Counted from the stretch's first letter, positions 43,986 through 53,941 are shown. The stretch is DNA of 64,000 nucleotides from Kaistella montana (GCF_024436175.1 NZ_JANFQP010000001.1:620001-684000); one strand, 5' to 3'. Numbers and translations: made by a program. The notes: generated by a model not told the origin, from the letters alone.

Positions 43986-44863
43986 TGAAGCACTTTCTGA
44001 TTCTCATTTTTTCAGTTTTTTTTCAAATCGGTTTTACACAGCAAACAGATTTTTTAAAAATAAGAAAGTATAAATTAGCAGAGCTTTCAGAAGTTTTGAA
44101 TGAAAATTCAGGATTAGCTTTTTTCGACCATAAACTTTACACTTTCAATGATGGAGGTAATTCTTCCGAAGTTTTCGAAATCAACAGAACTTCAGGGAAA
44201 ATTGAAAATATCTTTAAAACCAATTTAATTAACAACGATTGGGAAGCGATGGCGACCGATTCGGCGAATTTTTACATCGGTGATTTTGGAAATAATGCCG
44301 GAACAAGAAAGGATTTGAAGATTTATAAAATTCCTTTTAATGGTGAAAAAACGGCGGATTCCGTACAAGTAATTTCCTATTTTTACCCGGAACAAACCGA
44401 TTTCTTGAGCCGAAATCTCAACAATGATTTCGATGCAGAAGCCATGATTTTTTTAAATGGAAAAATTCATGTTTTTACTAAAGAATGGGCTTCCAAAGCG
44501 ACTTCTCATTACATTATCGATCCTGAAATTTCAGAAAATAATCCTGTTCAAAAAGTTGAAACTTTCAAAACTGATTATGTTGTTACTGATGCTGCATATT
44601 TTCAGAAAAAGCTATATTTAATAGGATATACGAAGAAAACAGAAGTGTTTCTTTCCATATTTAAAGAAACCGAATCTGGGATTTTTTTCAAAGAAAAACC
44701 TCAGAAATATTATCTCGGAAGTGCTTTATCCATCGGGCAAATCGAAGGAATCGAGGTCGATGAAAATGGAATTTTTATCTCCGGAGAAGAATTGGTTACG
44801 CCTTTAGGAAAAGCAAAACCAGCTTTGTATTTTGTGCCTCATGAAAAAATGAAATCGTTTTAA
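43982..44863 (+). CDS. propeller-like exported protein, copy 2
   Basis: This 293-residue secreted protein has a signal peptide ending near GFTQQ. It shares an ordered set of motifs with the gene at 33994: NNDWEAMATD, FYIGDFGNN, RKDLKIYKI and SYFYPEQTDF. ENSGLAFFDHKLYTFNDGGNSS and GQIEGIEVDENGIFISGE add the start and end blades of a propeller. Unlike copy 1 it has no lipobox cysteine. Function is unknown. It overlaps the YoaK-family gene by 4 bp and is the third gene of the rlmN transcript. Confidence 0.75.
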   Translation: MMKHFLILIFSVFFQIGFTQQTDFLKIRKYKLAELSEVLNENSGLAFFDHKLYTFNDGGNSSEVFEINRTSGKIENIFKTNLINNDWEAMATDSANFYIGDFGNNAGTRKDLKIYKIPFNGEKTADSVQVISYFYPEQTDFLSRNLNNDFDAEAMIFLNGKIHVFTKEWASKATSHYIIDPEISENNPVQKVETFKTDYVVTDAAYFQKKLYLIGYTKKTEVFLSIFKETESGIFFKEKPQKYYLGSALSIGQIEGIEVDENGIFISGEELVTPLGKAKPALYFVPHEKMKSF

Positions 44864-44909
44864 GTCATAAATCAGCTTTAGTTTTAGCTAATTTGGAGGG
44901 AAAATTAAT

Positions 44910-44917
44910 TATATTTG
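44910..44917 (+). promoter_or_regulatory. -7 element before polyprenyl synthase gene
   Basis: TATATTTG matches TAnnTTTG, 37 bp upstream of the GTG start. Confidence 0.5.
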
Positions 44918-44954
44918 TCATCATTTTCATCAAACATTCTTTATTTAACAGTTC

Positions 44955-45932
44955 GTGGCGAATATCGTAGAAGAAATCCGAAAACCGATTAGCAGTGAAA
45001 TGAAACTTTTTGAACAAAAGTTTTATGATTCCATGCAGAGCAATGTCGCACTTTTAGACAAAGTAACGCGGTTTATCGTAACAACTAAAGGCAAGCAAAT
45101 GCGGCCAATGTTCGTTTTTCTGTGTGCAAAACTAATAGGTGAGGTGAACGAGAAAACTTTTCGTGGCGCTTCTATGATCGAGCTGATCCACACCGCAACT
45201 TTGGTGCACGATGATGTGGTGGATGAAAGTTTCAAACGTCGAAATTTTTTCTCCATTAATGCTTTATGGAAAAACAAAATTGCAGTTTTGGTAGGCGATT
45301 ATCTCTTGTCGAAGGCAGTTTTGCTTTCCACAGATCACAAAGATTTTGATTTACTTTCTGTAATTTCTAGAACCATTCGAGAAATGAGTGAAGGCGAACT
45401 TCTTCAATTGGAAAAAGCAAGAAAACTCGACATTACCGAGGATGTTTACTATGAAATTATCCGCCAGAAAACAGCAACTTTAATCGCAGCTTGCTGTGAA
45501 ATTGGTGTTCTTTCCAACAATGCAAATGAAGATCTTGCAAAGAAAATGATGGAATTTGGAACTCTCACCGGAATGGCTTTTCAAATTAAAGATGATTTGT
45601 TCGATTATCTTACTTCCAATATCATCGGAAAACCAGTTGGGATCGATATTAAAGAACAAAAAATGACTTTGCCATTGATTCATTCATTAAAAATGGCTTC
45701 CGGAACCGATAGAAAATATTTTTTCAATACGATAAAACGTTACAATAACGATTCTAAAAGGGTAAAAGAACTCATCGAATTTGTAAAAAAATCGGGAGGT
45801 TTAGATTATGCAATTGAAAAAATGAAAGATTACCAACAAAAAGCAAAAAATATTCTGAACGAATTTCCCGATTCAGAAGCAAAACATTCCCTGCATTTAA
45901 TGCTGGATTATGTGATCGAAAGGAAGTTTTAA
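44955..45932 (+). CDS. polyprenyl diphosphate synthase
   Basis: This 325-residue trans-prenyltransferase has the first Asp-rich motif in LVHDDVVDE and the second in QIKDDLFDY, with GKQMRPMFVFL ahead and GDYLLSKAVLL between. The lack of a bulky block before the first motif suggests a long-chain product. The enzyme probably makes the side chain of menaquinone (hexa- to octaprenyl range). The chain length is inferred. The start is GTG (44955), supported by the -7 element and the family N-terminus. It converges on the DUF72 gene with a 4-bp overlap of coding ends. Confidence 0.9.
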   Translation: MANIVEEIRKPISSEMKLFEQKFYDSMQSNVALLDKVTRFIVTTKGKQMRPMFVFLCAKLIGEVNEKTFRGASMIELIHTATLVHDDVVDESFKRRNFFSINALWKNKIAVLVGDYLLSKAVLLSTDHKDFDLLSVISRTIREMSEGELLQLEKARKLDITEDVYYEIIRQKTATLIAACCEIGVLSNNANEDLAKKMMEFGTLTGMAFQIKDDLFDYLTSNIIGKPVGIDIKEQKMTLPLIHSLKMASGTDRKYFFNTIKRYNNDSKRVKELIEFVKKSGGLDYAIEKMKDYQQKAKNILNEFPDSEAKHSLHLMLDYVIERKF

Positions 45933-46663
45933 GGCACTTCTTTCAATACTTTTTTTAGATAACTCACATTTTTTAGTGCTGCTGTTCCCCAAGTATTATT
46001 AAAAAAAACATACATCGTTTTTTGAGAATGTTTAATCTTTATTGCCATTTTTTTTATTTCCTCAGCCGAATATTCAGATTTGAATTGTACAGGAACTCCG
46101 TGAAGCCGGTAATATGAAAATTCTTCGTCATTAAAGATAAATTCATCAGGAAGATCCTTCGGAAAACTTACACCGCAAAAAACAATATTGTTCTTTTTTA
46201 AAGCCTCAAAAGCAGTATTGTTCCACCAAGATTTATGACGAAATTCTACCACATTTAGGAAATCAACATTCACAGTACATACTACTTTTTCTAAATTTTC
46301 TTCACTGAAATGAAAACTCGGTGGTAACTGAAATAGAAACCCTGCCAATTTCTCTTTGATTCCATTGTGGATGTAATGGCAAAAATCAGAGGTTTCTTCT
46401 GTAGTTTGTGAAAGTTTTTTAAGATGGGTAATGGTTTTGGGAATTTTAATGAAAAATTTAAAATCTTCACCTGTTTTTTCATACCAATTCTCCAATGTTT
46501 GCGCTCGAGGTTTACGATAAAATGTAGAATTAATTTCTACCGCATTGAAATGGCTTGCATAATAAGATAACTGGTCTTTTGAAGCTAAATCTTCTGGATA
46601 AAAAATGCCTTTCCAATCTCGGTTTGAGAAGCCCGAACAGCCTATGTAGGTTTTAAATTTCAT
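45929..46663 (-). CDS. DUF72 (YecE-like) TIM-barrel protein
   Basis: This 244-residue protein has the DUF72 pattern YIGCSGFSNRDWKGIFYPE, YASHFNAVEINSTFYRKP, FKFFIKIPKTITH, LAGFLFQLPPSF, VVEFRHKSWW and YYRLHG. The last 35 residues include MYVFFNNTWG. It is a cytosolic TIM-barrel of unknown biochemical role, although the conserved His, Glu and Arg suggest enzymatic or nucleic-acid-related function. Its 3' end overlaps the polyprenyl synthase stop by 4 bp. An AT-rich gap of 140 bp with nothing recognisable separates it from the copper ATPase. Confidence 0.88.
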   Translation of the reverse strand: MKFKTYIGCSGFSNRDWKGIFYPEDLASKDQLSYYASHFNAVEINSTFYRKPRAQTLENWYEKTGEDFKFFIKIPKTITHLKKLSQTTEETSDFCHYIHNGIKEKLAGFLFQLPPSFHFSEENLEKVVCTVNVDFLNVVEFRHKSWWNNTAFEALKKNNIVFCGVSFPKDLPDEFIFNDEEFSYYRLHGVPVQFKSEYSAEEIKKMAIKIKHSQKTMYVFFNNTWGTAALKNVSYLKKVLKEVP

Positions 46664-46803
46664 ATTTTGACAGATTTTGTGTCAATATTTTTATTACAAT
46701 TTGGGGCAGGCAATGATTCTCATATATAGTAGAAGCTATTATGTATAAAATATTTTATCTTTATTCAAATCGTTAAGGATTTATTCAATTTTAATACCAA
46801 TAC

Positions 46804-49311
46804 TTAATAGATATTTTGAGGATTTATTTTTGCTTTATTAAGTCTTAGCGAATTCAAAATCACCGAAACCGAACTGAAACTCATTGCAGCAGCAGCAATC
46901 ATCGGACTTAGCAAAATTCCGAAAAACGGATAAAGCAATCCTGCAGCCAAAGGAATTCCGATTGTATTATAAAAAAATGCGAAAAAGAGATTTTGTTTGA
47001 TGTTTTTTAATAATTTCTCACTCAGAATTTTTGCTTTGGCAACACCTAAAAGATCGCCTTTGAGCAACGTAACTTCAGAACTTTCAATCGCTACATCGGT
47101 TCCGGTTCCCATCGCAATTCCGACGTTAGATTGTGCCAAAGCCGGAGCATCATTAATTCCGTCGCCGGTCATCGCCACAATATTTCCGGCAGTTTGAAGT
47201 CTTTTTATTTCCGCTAATTTGTCTTGAGGAAGTTGGTTTGCAAAATATTTTTTAATGCCTAATTCAGTCGCGACGGCTTTTGCGGTATGTTCGTTGTCGC
47301 CCGTCATCATGATGATTTCCACATTATTTTTGTGGAGAAAATCAACTGCTTGTTGGGAAGTCGCTTTTATTTTATCTGAAAAACTTAAAAAACCTAAAAC
47401 ATTTTCACCTTTGGAAAGAAATGAAACGGTTTTTGCAAGATCTTGTTTTTCAGTTACTTTCTGTTTAATGTTTTCCGGAATTTGAATCTTGAATTGATGG
47501 AGTAATGCTTCATTTCCAAGCAAAACAATTTCGGAATGAATAATTCCTTTGATTCCCTTTCCGGCAATATTTTCAAAATTTTCAACTGACTCAAAATCTT
47601 GATTTTCTTTTTTAAATTCCACTAAAACCGCATTGGATAAAGGATGTTCGGAATTCTGATTGAGCGCAGCAGCTAATTTTAAAATTAAATTTTTATCCGA
47701 ATTTTCTGAAACAAAAATCTCGTCCAGACTTGGTTTTCCTTCGGTTAAAGTTCCGGTTTTGTCGGTAATCAGAATGTTTACTTTCTGCATCTGTTCTAGT
47801 GCTTCTGCATTTCTGATGAGGATTCCGTTTTTAGCTCCTTTCCCGATTCCCACCATCAAACTCATTGGTGTTGCCAATCCTAAAGCACACGGACAAGCTA
47901 CAATGAGAACCGCAACGGCGTTGACAAAAGCATAAATCAATCTGTTTTCGCCACCGAAAATATACCACGAAAAAAAAGTGAGCACTGAAATTACAATCAC
48001 GGTCGGAACAAAAATCTTCGACACTTTATCGACCAATTTTTGTATCGGCGCTTTGCTTCTACTGGCTTCATTCACCATTTTGATGATTTGCGAAAGCAGA
48101 GTTTCGTTGCCTACTTTTTCAGCTTTCATGATGAAAACTCCGTTACCGTTGATGGTTCCGGAAGTTACACGGTCATCCGCTTTTTTTTCTACAGGAATTG
48201 GTTCGCCGGTAATCATACTTTCGTCAATACTCGAATTTCCTTCGGTTATTTTCCCATCAACAGGAACCTTTTCGCCCGGTTTTACTCTTAATAAATCGCC
48301 AACTTTAATTTCTGAAAGAAGTACTTTTTTCTCATTACCGTTTGATATTAAATTGGCGGTATCGGGAGAAAGATTCATCAATTCCTTAATGGCATTTCCG
48401 GTTTTTTTATGGGCTCCGGCTTCCATTAATTGTCCTAAAATCACCAAAGTAAGAATAACGCAAACCGCTTCAAAATAGAGTGGTGGTTTGCCTTCGTGCG
48501 AAATTTCGTGAGGAAAAATATTTGGAAAAATTAAAGCAATAAAGCTGAAGAGAAATGCTGCGGCAACTCCCAAAGCAATTAAGGAAAACATGTTGAGATT
48601 CCAGGTTTTAAATGAAATCCAACCGCGTTTCATTAAAAACCAACCTGCATAGAATAACACAGGAAGCGTTAAAATAAATTCCAATATTCCCTGAAACTGA
48701 TGAGAAAAAGGAAAAGTGAAAAACATTCCGCCCATTGAAAGAATGAAAACCGGAATCGTGAAAACCAATGCAGTGATGAATTTTTTCTTTAATAAATTAA
48801 AAGTTTCATCTTCATCATTGTTTTTAGAAGGAATCTGAACCAAATCCATTCCGCAAACCGGGCAACCCACATTGGAATCATAAACTTTGTCACCTTCGCA
48901 AAACATTGGACAATAATATTTGCCTTGATTATCGCTTGGCGGTTGATGATTGATGGGTTTATGTAATGTTGTGTTGGATTGCTCAATCAATTCCTCAGTA
49001 ATTTCTTCCAAATGCATGTGGCAAACCGGACAACCGATATCTGAATCGTAGGTTTTATCGGCTTCGCAGAACATCGGACAGAAATAATCGCCGATTTTAT
49101 CTTTAAAGTTATTAGGAAGATTGGTTTTGGAAAAAGTTGTAGGTTTATTTTTGTAATCAGCTCTTTCCTCGATCGGAACTAAGAACATATTGCAAACCGG
49201 ACAGCGTTTTCCGGGAGTAAAATAAACCTTTTCGCCTTCACATTCCATCGGGCAATAGTACACAGAACTTGGGGAAATTCTTTCAGATGGATGAGGATGA
49301 TGATTTTCCAT
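46804..49311 (-). CDS. copA: copper-transporting P-type ATPase with three N-terminal metal-binding repeats
   Basis: This 835-residue P1B-type ATPase exports Cu+ (or Ag+) from the cytoplasm. Three tandem heavy-metal-binding domains lie at about 18-46, 76-103 and 132-160. Each has YxCPMxCE then CPVCxM, in place of the usual GMxCxxC ferredoxin-like domain. The membrane metal site is CPC ([12 protein letters not shown]), followed by the phosphorylation Asp in [10 protein letters not shown], the TGEP motif [11 protein letters not shown], the HP motif SEHPLSNA and [10 protein letters not shown]. The last helices have YN and MSFSS, the group 1 Cu+ pattern. No CopZ, CsoR or CueR gene is adjacent. Confidence 0.93.
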   Translation of the reverse strand: MENHHPHPSERISPSSVYYCPMECEGEKVYFTPGKRCPVCNMFLVPIEERADYKNKPTTFSKTNLPNNFKDKIGDYFCPMFCEADKTYDSDIGCPVCHMHLEEITEELIEQSNTTLHKPINHQPPSDNQGKYYCPMFCEGDKVYDSNVGCPVCGMDLVQIPSKNNDEDETFNLLKKKFITALVFTIPVFILSMGGMFFTFPFSHQFQGILEFILTLPVLFYAGWFLMKRGWISFKTWNLNMFSLIALGVAAAFLFSFIALIFPNIFPHEISHEGKPPLYFEAVCVILTLVILGQLMEAGAHKKTGNAIKELMNLSPDTANLISNGNEKKVLLSEIKVGDLLRVKPGEKVPVDGKITEGNSSIDESMITGEPIPVEKKADDRVTSGTINGNGVFIMKAEKVGNETLLSQIIKMVNEASRSKAPIQKLVDKVSKIFVPTVIVISVLTFFSWYIFGGENRLIYAFVNAVAVLIVACPCALGLATPMSLMVGIGKGAKNGILIRNAEALEQMQKVNILITDKTGTLTEGKPSLDEIFVSENSDKNLILKLAAALNQNSEHPLSNAVLVEFKKENQDFESVENFENIAGKGIKGIIHSEIVLLGNEALLHQFKIQIPENIKQKVTEKQDLAKTVSFLSKGENVLGFLSFSDKIKATSQQAVDFLHKNNVEIIMMTGDNEHTAKAVATELGIKKYFANQLPQDKLAEIKRLQTAGNIVAMTGDGINDAPALAQSNVGIAMGTGTDVAIESSEVTLLKGDLLGVAKAKILSEKLLKNIKQNLFFAFFYNTIGIPLAAGLLYPFFGILLSPMIAAAAMSFSSVSVILNSLRLNKAKINPQNIY

Positions 49312-49392
49312 AATCTTGCTGATTTTCTTTTATTGGAAGGTTTTTTAGATGAAAAATCGTATTTCATCTTAGCTTAAAATCTCTGAAAATTT

Positions 49393-49797
49393 TCAGAAAT
49401 TATTTTCTTGATCTTTCAAGCGGTCAGAAACAAATTCTATTTTTGTTTTGCCGTGACGGGTTGGTTTTCCGCTTTCATCAACGCCAACGAAAATAATTTT
49501 ATCAATGGTGATAATGGTTTGGCGAGTCATCATGTTTCTCACATCGCAGGTTAAAGTAATCGAAGTATTCCCGAAATCGATTGCTTCAATTCCGATTTCG
49601 ATGATGTCACCTTGTTTTGCGGAGCTGACAAAGTTGATTTCCGAGATATATTTGGTCACACAACGCGGAGTTTCAAGTTGAACAATCGCATAAAGAGCAG
49701 CTTCTTCGTCAATCCATTGAAGTAATCTTCCTCCGAAAAGCGTGTGATTTGGATTCAAATCTTCAGGTTTGATCCATTTTCTTGTATGATAATTCAT
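49393..49797 (-). CDS. acyl-CoA thioesterase (hotdog fold)
   Basis: This 134-residue hotdog-fold thioesterase has the YciA/BFIT-like pattern NHTLFGGRLLQWIDEEAALYA, followed by VTKYISEINFVSSAKQGDIIEIG and TSITLTCDVRN. It hydrolyses acyl-CoA thioesters in the cytosol; chain-length preference is unknown. The catalytic Asp is in QWIDEEA. It is the last gene of a minus-strand set (Sua5-like, yaaA, this gene) with gaps of 43 and 28 bp. Confidence 0.9.
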   Translation of the reverse strand: MNYHTRKWIKPEDLNPNHTLFGGRLLQWIDEEAALYAIVQLETPRCVTKYISEINFVSSAKQGDIIEIGIEAIDFGNTSITLTCDVRNMMTRQTIITIDKIIFVGVDESGKPTRHGKTKIEFVSDRLKDQENNF

Positions 49798-49825
49798 GTC
49801 TTTTTGTTTTAATATTTTAATTGAT

Positions 49826-50584
49826 TTATCTGGTGAAAACTAGGTTTTTATCAGTCGAAAGTTTCTCGTCAATTCGGTAACCTTCGAGGTTGAAACCTTT
49901 TACATGATCCAAAGTTTTAGCTTGATTTTCAGCGCAATAACGAACTACTAAACCTCTTGCATGTTTAGTGTAAACGACGATGGTCTTCGGTTTTCCGTCT
50001 TTGATTTCATAAAAATCGAAATCAATCACTGGTGCATTGAGTTTCTTTTTGTCGATGACTTTAAAATACTCCGAACTTGCTAAATTGAGGATTAAGTCTT
50101 TGGATTTCAGTTCGCTATTGAGTTGCTCGGTTACTTTTTCGCGCCAAAATTCATAGAGGTTTTTGTACTCGTCGAATTTAAAAGGTCTTCCCATTTCCAA
50201 ACGATAGAGCATCACCTTATCTGAAGGTTTTAGCAAGCCATAAAGCCCAGAAAGGATTCGGTAATTTTTCTGTAAATAATCAACAGCTTTTTTATCTAAA
50301 GTTTTTGCATCTAAACCTCTGTAAACCTCACCAACAAAAGCAAACATTGCAGGTGCAGATTCTTTTGTGTTGGGTTTTGCTTTCCATTTCTGGTTTCTTT
50401 CCCAGTTTTCATCGGCCAGTTTGGATGAAATTTCCATTAGCTCTGATAAATATTTGGGCGTTTTTTCTTTTAAATAGGAATGAATAAAAGCAGCTTCATC
50501 AATGAATTTCGGAGTAGTCGTTTTGAATAATTCCGTGGAATTTTCAATGTTCATGAGTTTTGCAGGTGAAGTAATGATTTTCAT
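49826..50584 (-). CDS. yaaA: peroxide stress protein YaaA
   Basis: This 252-residue protein of the YaaA/UPF0246 family starts MKIITSPAKLMN. It has PAMFAFVGEVYRGLDA, LQKNYRILSGLYGLLKPSD, YRLEMGRPFKFD, NLASSEYFKVI and VYTKHARGLVVRYCAEN. In E. coli YaaA lowers free iron and protects from Fenton damage during peroxide stress, and the fold binds DNA. The gene is downstream of the Sua5-like gene and upstream of a thioesterase on one strand. Confidence 0.95.
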   Translation of the reverse strand: MKIITSPAKLMNIENSTELFKTTTPKFIDEAAFIHSYLKEKTPKYLSELMEISSKLADENWERNQKWKAKPNTKESAPAMFAFVGEVYRGLDAKTLDKKAVDYLQKNYRILSGLYGLLKPSDKVMLYRLEMGRPFKFDEYKNLYEFWREKVTEQLNSELKSKDLILNLASSEYFKVIDKKKLNAPVIDFDFYEIKDGKPKTIVVYTKHARGLVVRYCAENQAKTLDHVKGFNLEGYRIDEKLSTDKNLVFTR

Positions 50585-50627
50585 TAATGATATTTTAACT
50601 TTTTATGTTTTTCTGATTCTTTTATAT

Positions 50628-51239
50628 TTAGATTTCTCCTTTTCCTTGACGAATGATTTCCGGTTCTCCGCCGGTTAAATCCACAATCGTTGATGCTACA
50701 TTGTCGCCATAACCGCTATCAATCACAATATCGACCAAATTATCGTATTTCTCGGCAATCAATTCCGGATCGGTAGAATATTCAATGACTTCATCGTCGT
50801 CTTTAATGGAAGTGGAAGCAATAGGATGTCCTAGTTTTTCTACAATCAGTTGAGGAATAGGATGGTCTGGAACCCGAATTCCTACCGTTTTATGCCCTTT
50901 ATAAGCGAGAGGAAGATTTTTATTGGCTTCCAGAATAAAGGTAAAAGGTCCCGGAATTTTGCTTTTCAAAAACCGGAAAAAAGAGGTTTCAATAGGTCGC
51001 GTGAAATTAGAAAGATGACTCAAATCATTACAAATAATCGAGAATTGGGCTTTGTCTAGCTTGATTTTTTTGATCTGCGCGAGCTTTTCCATCGCTCGGA
51101 TGTCGAAAATATTGCATCCAATAGCATACACTGTATCGGAAGGGTAGATGATGATTCCACCGTTGTTTAAAGTTTTAATAACCTCAGCAATAAGGTTTTC
51201 CTGAGGATTTTCGGGATATATTTTCAGAATTTTTGCCAT
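50628..51239 (-). CDS. L-threonylcarbamoyladenylate synthase (Sua5/YciO/YrdC family)
   Basis: This 203-residue protein has the YrdC-like fold with GGIIIYPSDTVYAIGCN (nucleotide/threonine pocket), IKKIKLDKAQFSIIC, PGPFTFILEANKNLP, VGIRVPDHPIPQLI and ASTSIKDDD. The enzyme makes threonylcarbamoyl-AMP from Thr, bicarbonate and ATP for the t6A37 tRNA modification. It lacks the extra C-terminal Sua5 domain, so it is YrdC/YciO-like in length. YciO-type divergence is possible. The ATG at 51239 is chosen over an upstream TTG. The start is 88 bp from a divergent initiator tRNA. Confidence 0.88.
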   Translation of the reverse strand: MAKILKIYPENPQENLIAEVIKTLNNGGIIIYPSDTVYAIGCNIFDIRAMEKLAQIKKIKLDKAQFSIICNDLSHLSNFTRPIETSFFRFLKSKIPGPFTFILEANKNLPLAYKGHKTVGIRVPDHPIPQLIVEKLGHPIASTSIKDDDEVIEYSTDPELIAEKYDNLVDIVIDSGYGDNVASTIVDLTGGEPEIIRQGKGEI

Positions 51240-51286
51240 ACACAAATTTAGGAAAAATAGATGAATAAAGATTTTTTGTAAATAAT

Positions 51287-51316
51287 TTGGAGGTTTATAA
51301 AAAAGTTGTATATTTG
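51287..51316 (+). promoter_or_regulatory. promoter of tRNA-fMet
   Basis: TTG (51287-51289) and TATATTTG (51309-51316) are separated by 19 bp, a consensus Bacteroidota promoter. The -7 element ends 11 bp before the tRNA, so there is almost no 5' leader. Confidence 0.8.
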
Positions 51317-51327
51317 CACCACAATAA

Positions 51328-51400
<73 letters not shown>

Positions 51401-51406
51401 CTAAGC

Positions 51407-51437
51407 AAGACTGTTCTTTTGAACAGTCTTTTTTTTT
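51407..51437 (+). terminator. Rho-independent terminator after tRNA-fMet
   Basis: AAGACTGTTC and GAACAGTCTT form a perfect 10-bp stem over TTTT, followed by seven more T. Confidence 0.93.
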
Positions 51438-51454
51438 ATATTTATTTCAAAGGT

Positions 51455-52147
51455 ATGCAAGATCTTCCGGGGAAAGCCATTCACGATTTCCATTTTACTC
51501 CCAAGAGATATAAACTTTTCGTTCACGACCAATTCGGTCCTAAAGTAGAAATGCCGGTTTCTTATTATTTCAGAAATTTGGATACAATGCCTGAATTGGA
51601 AAGGGTCGCCATAGAAAATTGCAAAGGAAAAACTCTTGATATTGGCGCTGCTGCAGGCTCACATGCACTTGCATTACAACTAAAAGGGCTTCCTGTTACC
51701 GCCCTTGAAATTTCACCAAATGCTTGTAAAGTAATGAGCGCAAGAGGTGTGGAAAATGTAGTTTGCGAAGATTTTTTTAAGTTTTCCGGACAGAAATTTG
51801 ATACTTTGCTTTTGTTAATGAATGGAATTGGGATTTCATCGACAATAGAAGGACTCCGAAAATTCTTTGAAAAAGCTGATGCATTGCTTAATCCTAACGG
51901 ACAAATTATCTTCGATTCCTGCGATATCGATTATATGTATGAAGAATTTCAGATGCCCCCCGATCATTATTACGGTGAAGTAAAATGCCGCTACGAATAT
52001 CATCAACAACTTACAGATTGGTTTGGCTGGCTCTATATTGATCAGTTTACGATGCAGGAAATTGCGGAAGAATATGGTTTCGAAGCAGAAATTATTTTCG
52101 AAGACGATAGCAATCAGTATTTGGCGGTACTTACCAAAAATATTTAG
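51455..52147 (+). CDS. class I SAM-dependent methyltransferase
   Basis: This 230-residue methyltransferase has motif I TLDIGAAAGSHALAL, an acidic motif II (VTALEISPNACKVM), VVCEDFFKF and the motif IV-like FDTLLLLMNGIGI. The acceptor is unknown. The ATG at 51455 is used because upstream in-frame codons belong to the tRNA and its terminator. The start is 18 bp after the terminator's T-run, so its own promoter must overlap that region or readthrough is needed. It converges on the GHL10 gene, with stop codons overlapping by 4 bp. Confidence 0.88.
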   Translation: MQDLPGKAIHDFHFTPKRYKLFVHDQFGPKVEMPVSYYFRNLDTMPELERVAIENCKGKTLDIGAAAGSHALALQLKGLPVTALEISPNACKVMSARGVENVVCEDFFKFSGQKFDTLLLLMNGIGISSTIEGLRKFFEKADALLNPNGQIIFDSCDIDYMYEEFQMPPDHYYGEVKCRYEYHQQLTDWFGWLYIDQFTMQEIAEEYGFEAEIIFEDDSNQYLAVLTKNI

Positions 52148-53718
52148 AGTTTTTCGGCATCATAATCACTTTCGTTGCTCAAACGGTCGATGGCTTTAAC
52201 GGCAACGGTATTAAGTTTTTTTCCATTTTGAGTTGCAGGTATATTTTTCGATAACTGCTCTCGATTAAGAATTTCTGTTACCCAATTATCACCGTATTTA
52301 GCATAAAGAACCCATCGGAAAACTTTTTCTTTTTCTTTTGAATTCCAACTGATTCGGTAAGATTCCGACGATTTTTCGACTGAAATATTCGGAGTTGCAG
52401 GTTTAGTCGTTTTAATCCAAGGACTTGTAGGAACCAATGCATTTTCGCTGTAAAGTTTTTTTACTTCCTTCAGCATTTCCGGATTTTTTCTAATTCCATC
52501 GATGCTATAGTGAATTTCTCCCGCTGTGTTTTTCGGCATCATTCTGCGAATAGAATTCATTTGTCCGGTAATTTCAGCTTGTTTGTTATCGGATTTTATG
52601 GCAACGGTATTCAGTCCCGGCCAAAGGTGAATGTTTTTAAAATTTTCATCTTTCCACCATTTAAGCAATGCAGAAAAACTTTGTGCACCGCCTTCTTTCC
52701 AGTAAAGTTGCGGCGCATAATAATCGCACCAACCTTCATTGAGCCATAGTTTTGCATCGGCATACAATTCATCATACTGTGAAGAACCCGTTACACCAGC
52801 CGGAAAACCGGGTTTCCAGATTCCGAATGGGGAAATTCCGAATTTCACGGTTGGTTTTTCTTGATGAATTTCATCATGAAGTCTTTTGATAATTTTGTTC
52901 ACATTTGCTCTTCGCCAATCTGCTCTGGAAAGGGTTCCGCCAGCGTTTTTATATTGGTTCCATGTGCGGTCGTCGGGGAAATCTTTTCCGCCGTGGTATT
53001 CTTTGTAAGGATAAAAATAATCGTCAATATGCACTGCATCGATATCGTATCTTTTCACCAAATCCTTTACGACTGCGGAAACATGGTTTTGAACGCGCGC
53101 ATCCGAAGGATCCATCCAATACATGCCGTTTCTGAGGCGGTAAGTGCTTTCCGACATTCTTGATGCCATGCTGGAAGAATTTACGCTTCCGCCGGTGGTG
53201 TGGTGTGCTCGGTAAGGATTCATCCATACATGAAGTTCCATGCCGCGTTTATGGGCTTCTGCGATCCAGAACTCAAGCGGATCGTAATAGGGAGAAGGTG
53301 CTTTGCCTGTTTCACCGGTAAGGAAATAAGACCAAGGTTCCAGGTCGCTTTTGTACATGGCATCTGCAGATGGGCGAACTTGAAATATTACTGCATTGAA
53401 ATTGGCATTTTTCAGTAAATCGAGCAGTTGGATGGCTTCATCTTTCTGCTGTTGTGTGGTAAGGGTATTTTTCGAAGGCCAGTTGATATTAGCAACCGTT
53501 GCAATCCATGCTGCGCGAAACTCTCTGTTGATTTCCGGAAGATTCACAATGGTTTTATTTTCGGAATCGGGGAGAGAAGTAGAGGGTTTCGGAGTTGTAG
53601 GTTTTACGGTGGTTGTCGGTTTTTTAGTAACCGATTTCGACGGTTTTTGGTTGGTACAGGAATTAATAAAAATTGCTGTTGCAACGAGGAGAGGATATAG
53701 TAAGTTTCTGTGATTCAT
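52144..53718 (-). CDS. glycoside hydrolase-like (GHL10/DUF187) lipoprotein
   Basis: This 524-residue protein has a lipoprotein signal ending FINSC. A Thr/Pro/Lys-rich linker (about 25-55) follows, then a TIM-barrel of the GHL10 family (PF02638). Motifs are REFRAAWIATVANINWPS, NFNAVIFQVRPSADAMY, LHVWMNPYRAHH, RYDIDAVHIDDYFYPY, KFGISPFGIWKP and WCDYYAPQLYW. The C-terminal 100 residues look like a fibronectin type III-like domain (KSSESYRISWNSKEK). The conserved Asp residues in HIDDYFY are candidate catalytic acids. The substrate is unknown, perhaps a cell-wall or extracellular glycan. It is envelope-anchored. Confidence 0.9.
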   Translation of the reverse strand: MNHRNLLYPLLVATAIFINSCTNQKPSKSVTKKPTTTVKPTTPKPSTSLPDSENKTIVNLPEINREFRAAWIATVANINWPSKNTLTTQQQKDEAIQLLDLLKNANFNAVIFQVRPSADAMYKSDLEPWSYFLTGETGKAPSPYYDPLEFWIAEAHKRGMELHVWMNPYRAHHTTGGSVNSSSMASRMSESTYRLRNGMYWMDPSDARVQNHVSAVVKDLVKRYDIDAVHIDDYFYPYKEYHGGKDFPDDRTWNQYKNAGGTLSRADWRRANVNKIIKRLHDEIHQEKPTVKFGISPFGIWKPGFPAGVTGSSQYDELYADAKLWLNEGWCDYYAPQLYWKEGGAQSFSALLKWWKDENFKNIHLWPGLNTVAIKSDNKQAEITGQMNSIRRMMPKNTAGEIHYSIDGIRKNPEMLKEVKKLYSENALVPTSPWIKTTKPATPNISVEKSSESYRISWNSKEKEKVFRWVLYAKYGDNWVTEILNREQLSKNIPATQNGKKLNTVAVKAIDRLSNESDYDAEKL

Positions 53719-53941
53719 GGGACAAAAATACTATTATTAATACAATTGAAAAATAGAACCTCCTCGTTTTCAGAAAATTTGAAATTTCTTCTGTGAACTT
53801 GTGGTTTCTTGTCTTGCAGACAAAAACGAAATCTTGGTTATTAGCAGAAGGTGTTATTTTTATTTTGATGAAATTGTTCTAAATATATAATCCATAAAAT
53901 AGTATTTGTAAAAATTATTTTCTTTTTTTACGATAATAAAT
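53719..53941. other. non-coding gap
   Basis: The 223 bp after the GHL10 start are AT-rich, with no recognisable gene or structure. With the small ORF and the following spacer they form a 530-bp stretch without a long gene. Confidence 0.5.

Noticed and set aside
46664-46803. Regulatory site for the copper ATPase in the adjacent gap
   Set aside because: This gap lies downstream of the ATPase stop and upstream of the DUF72 start; it is AT-rich and no operator-like palindrome could be supported.
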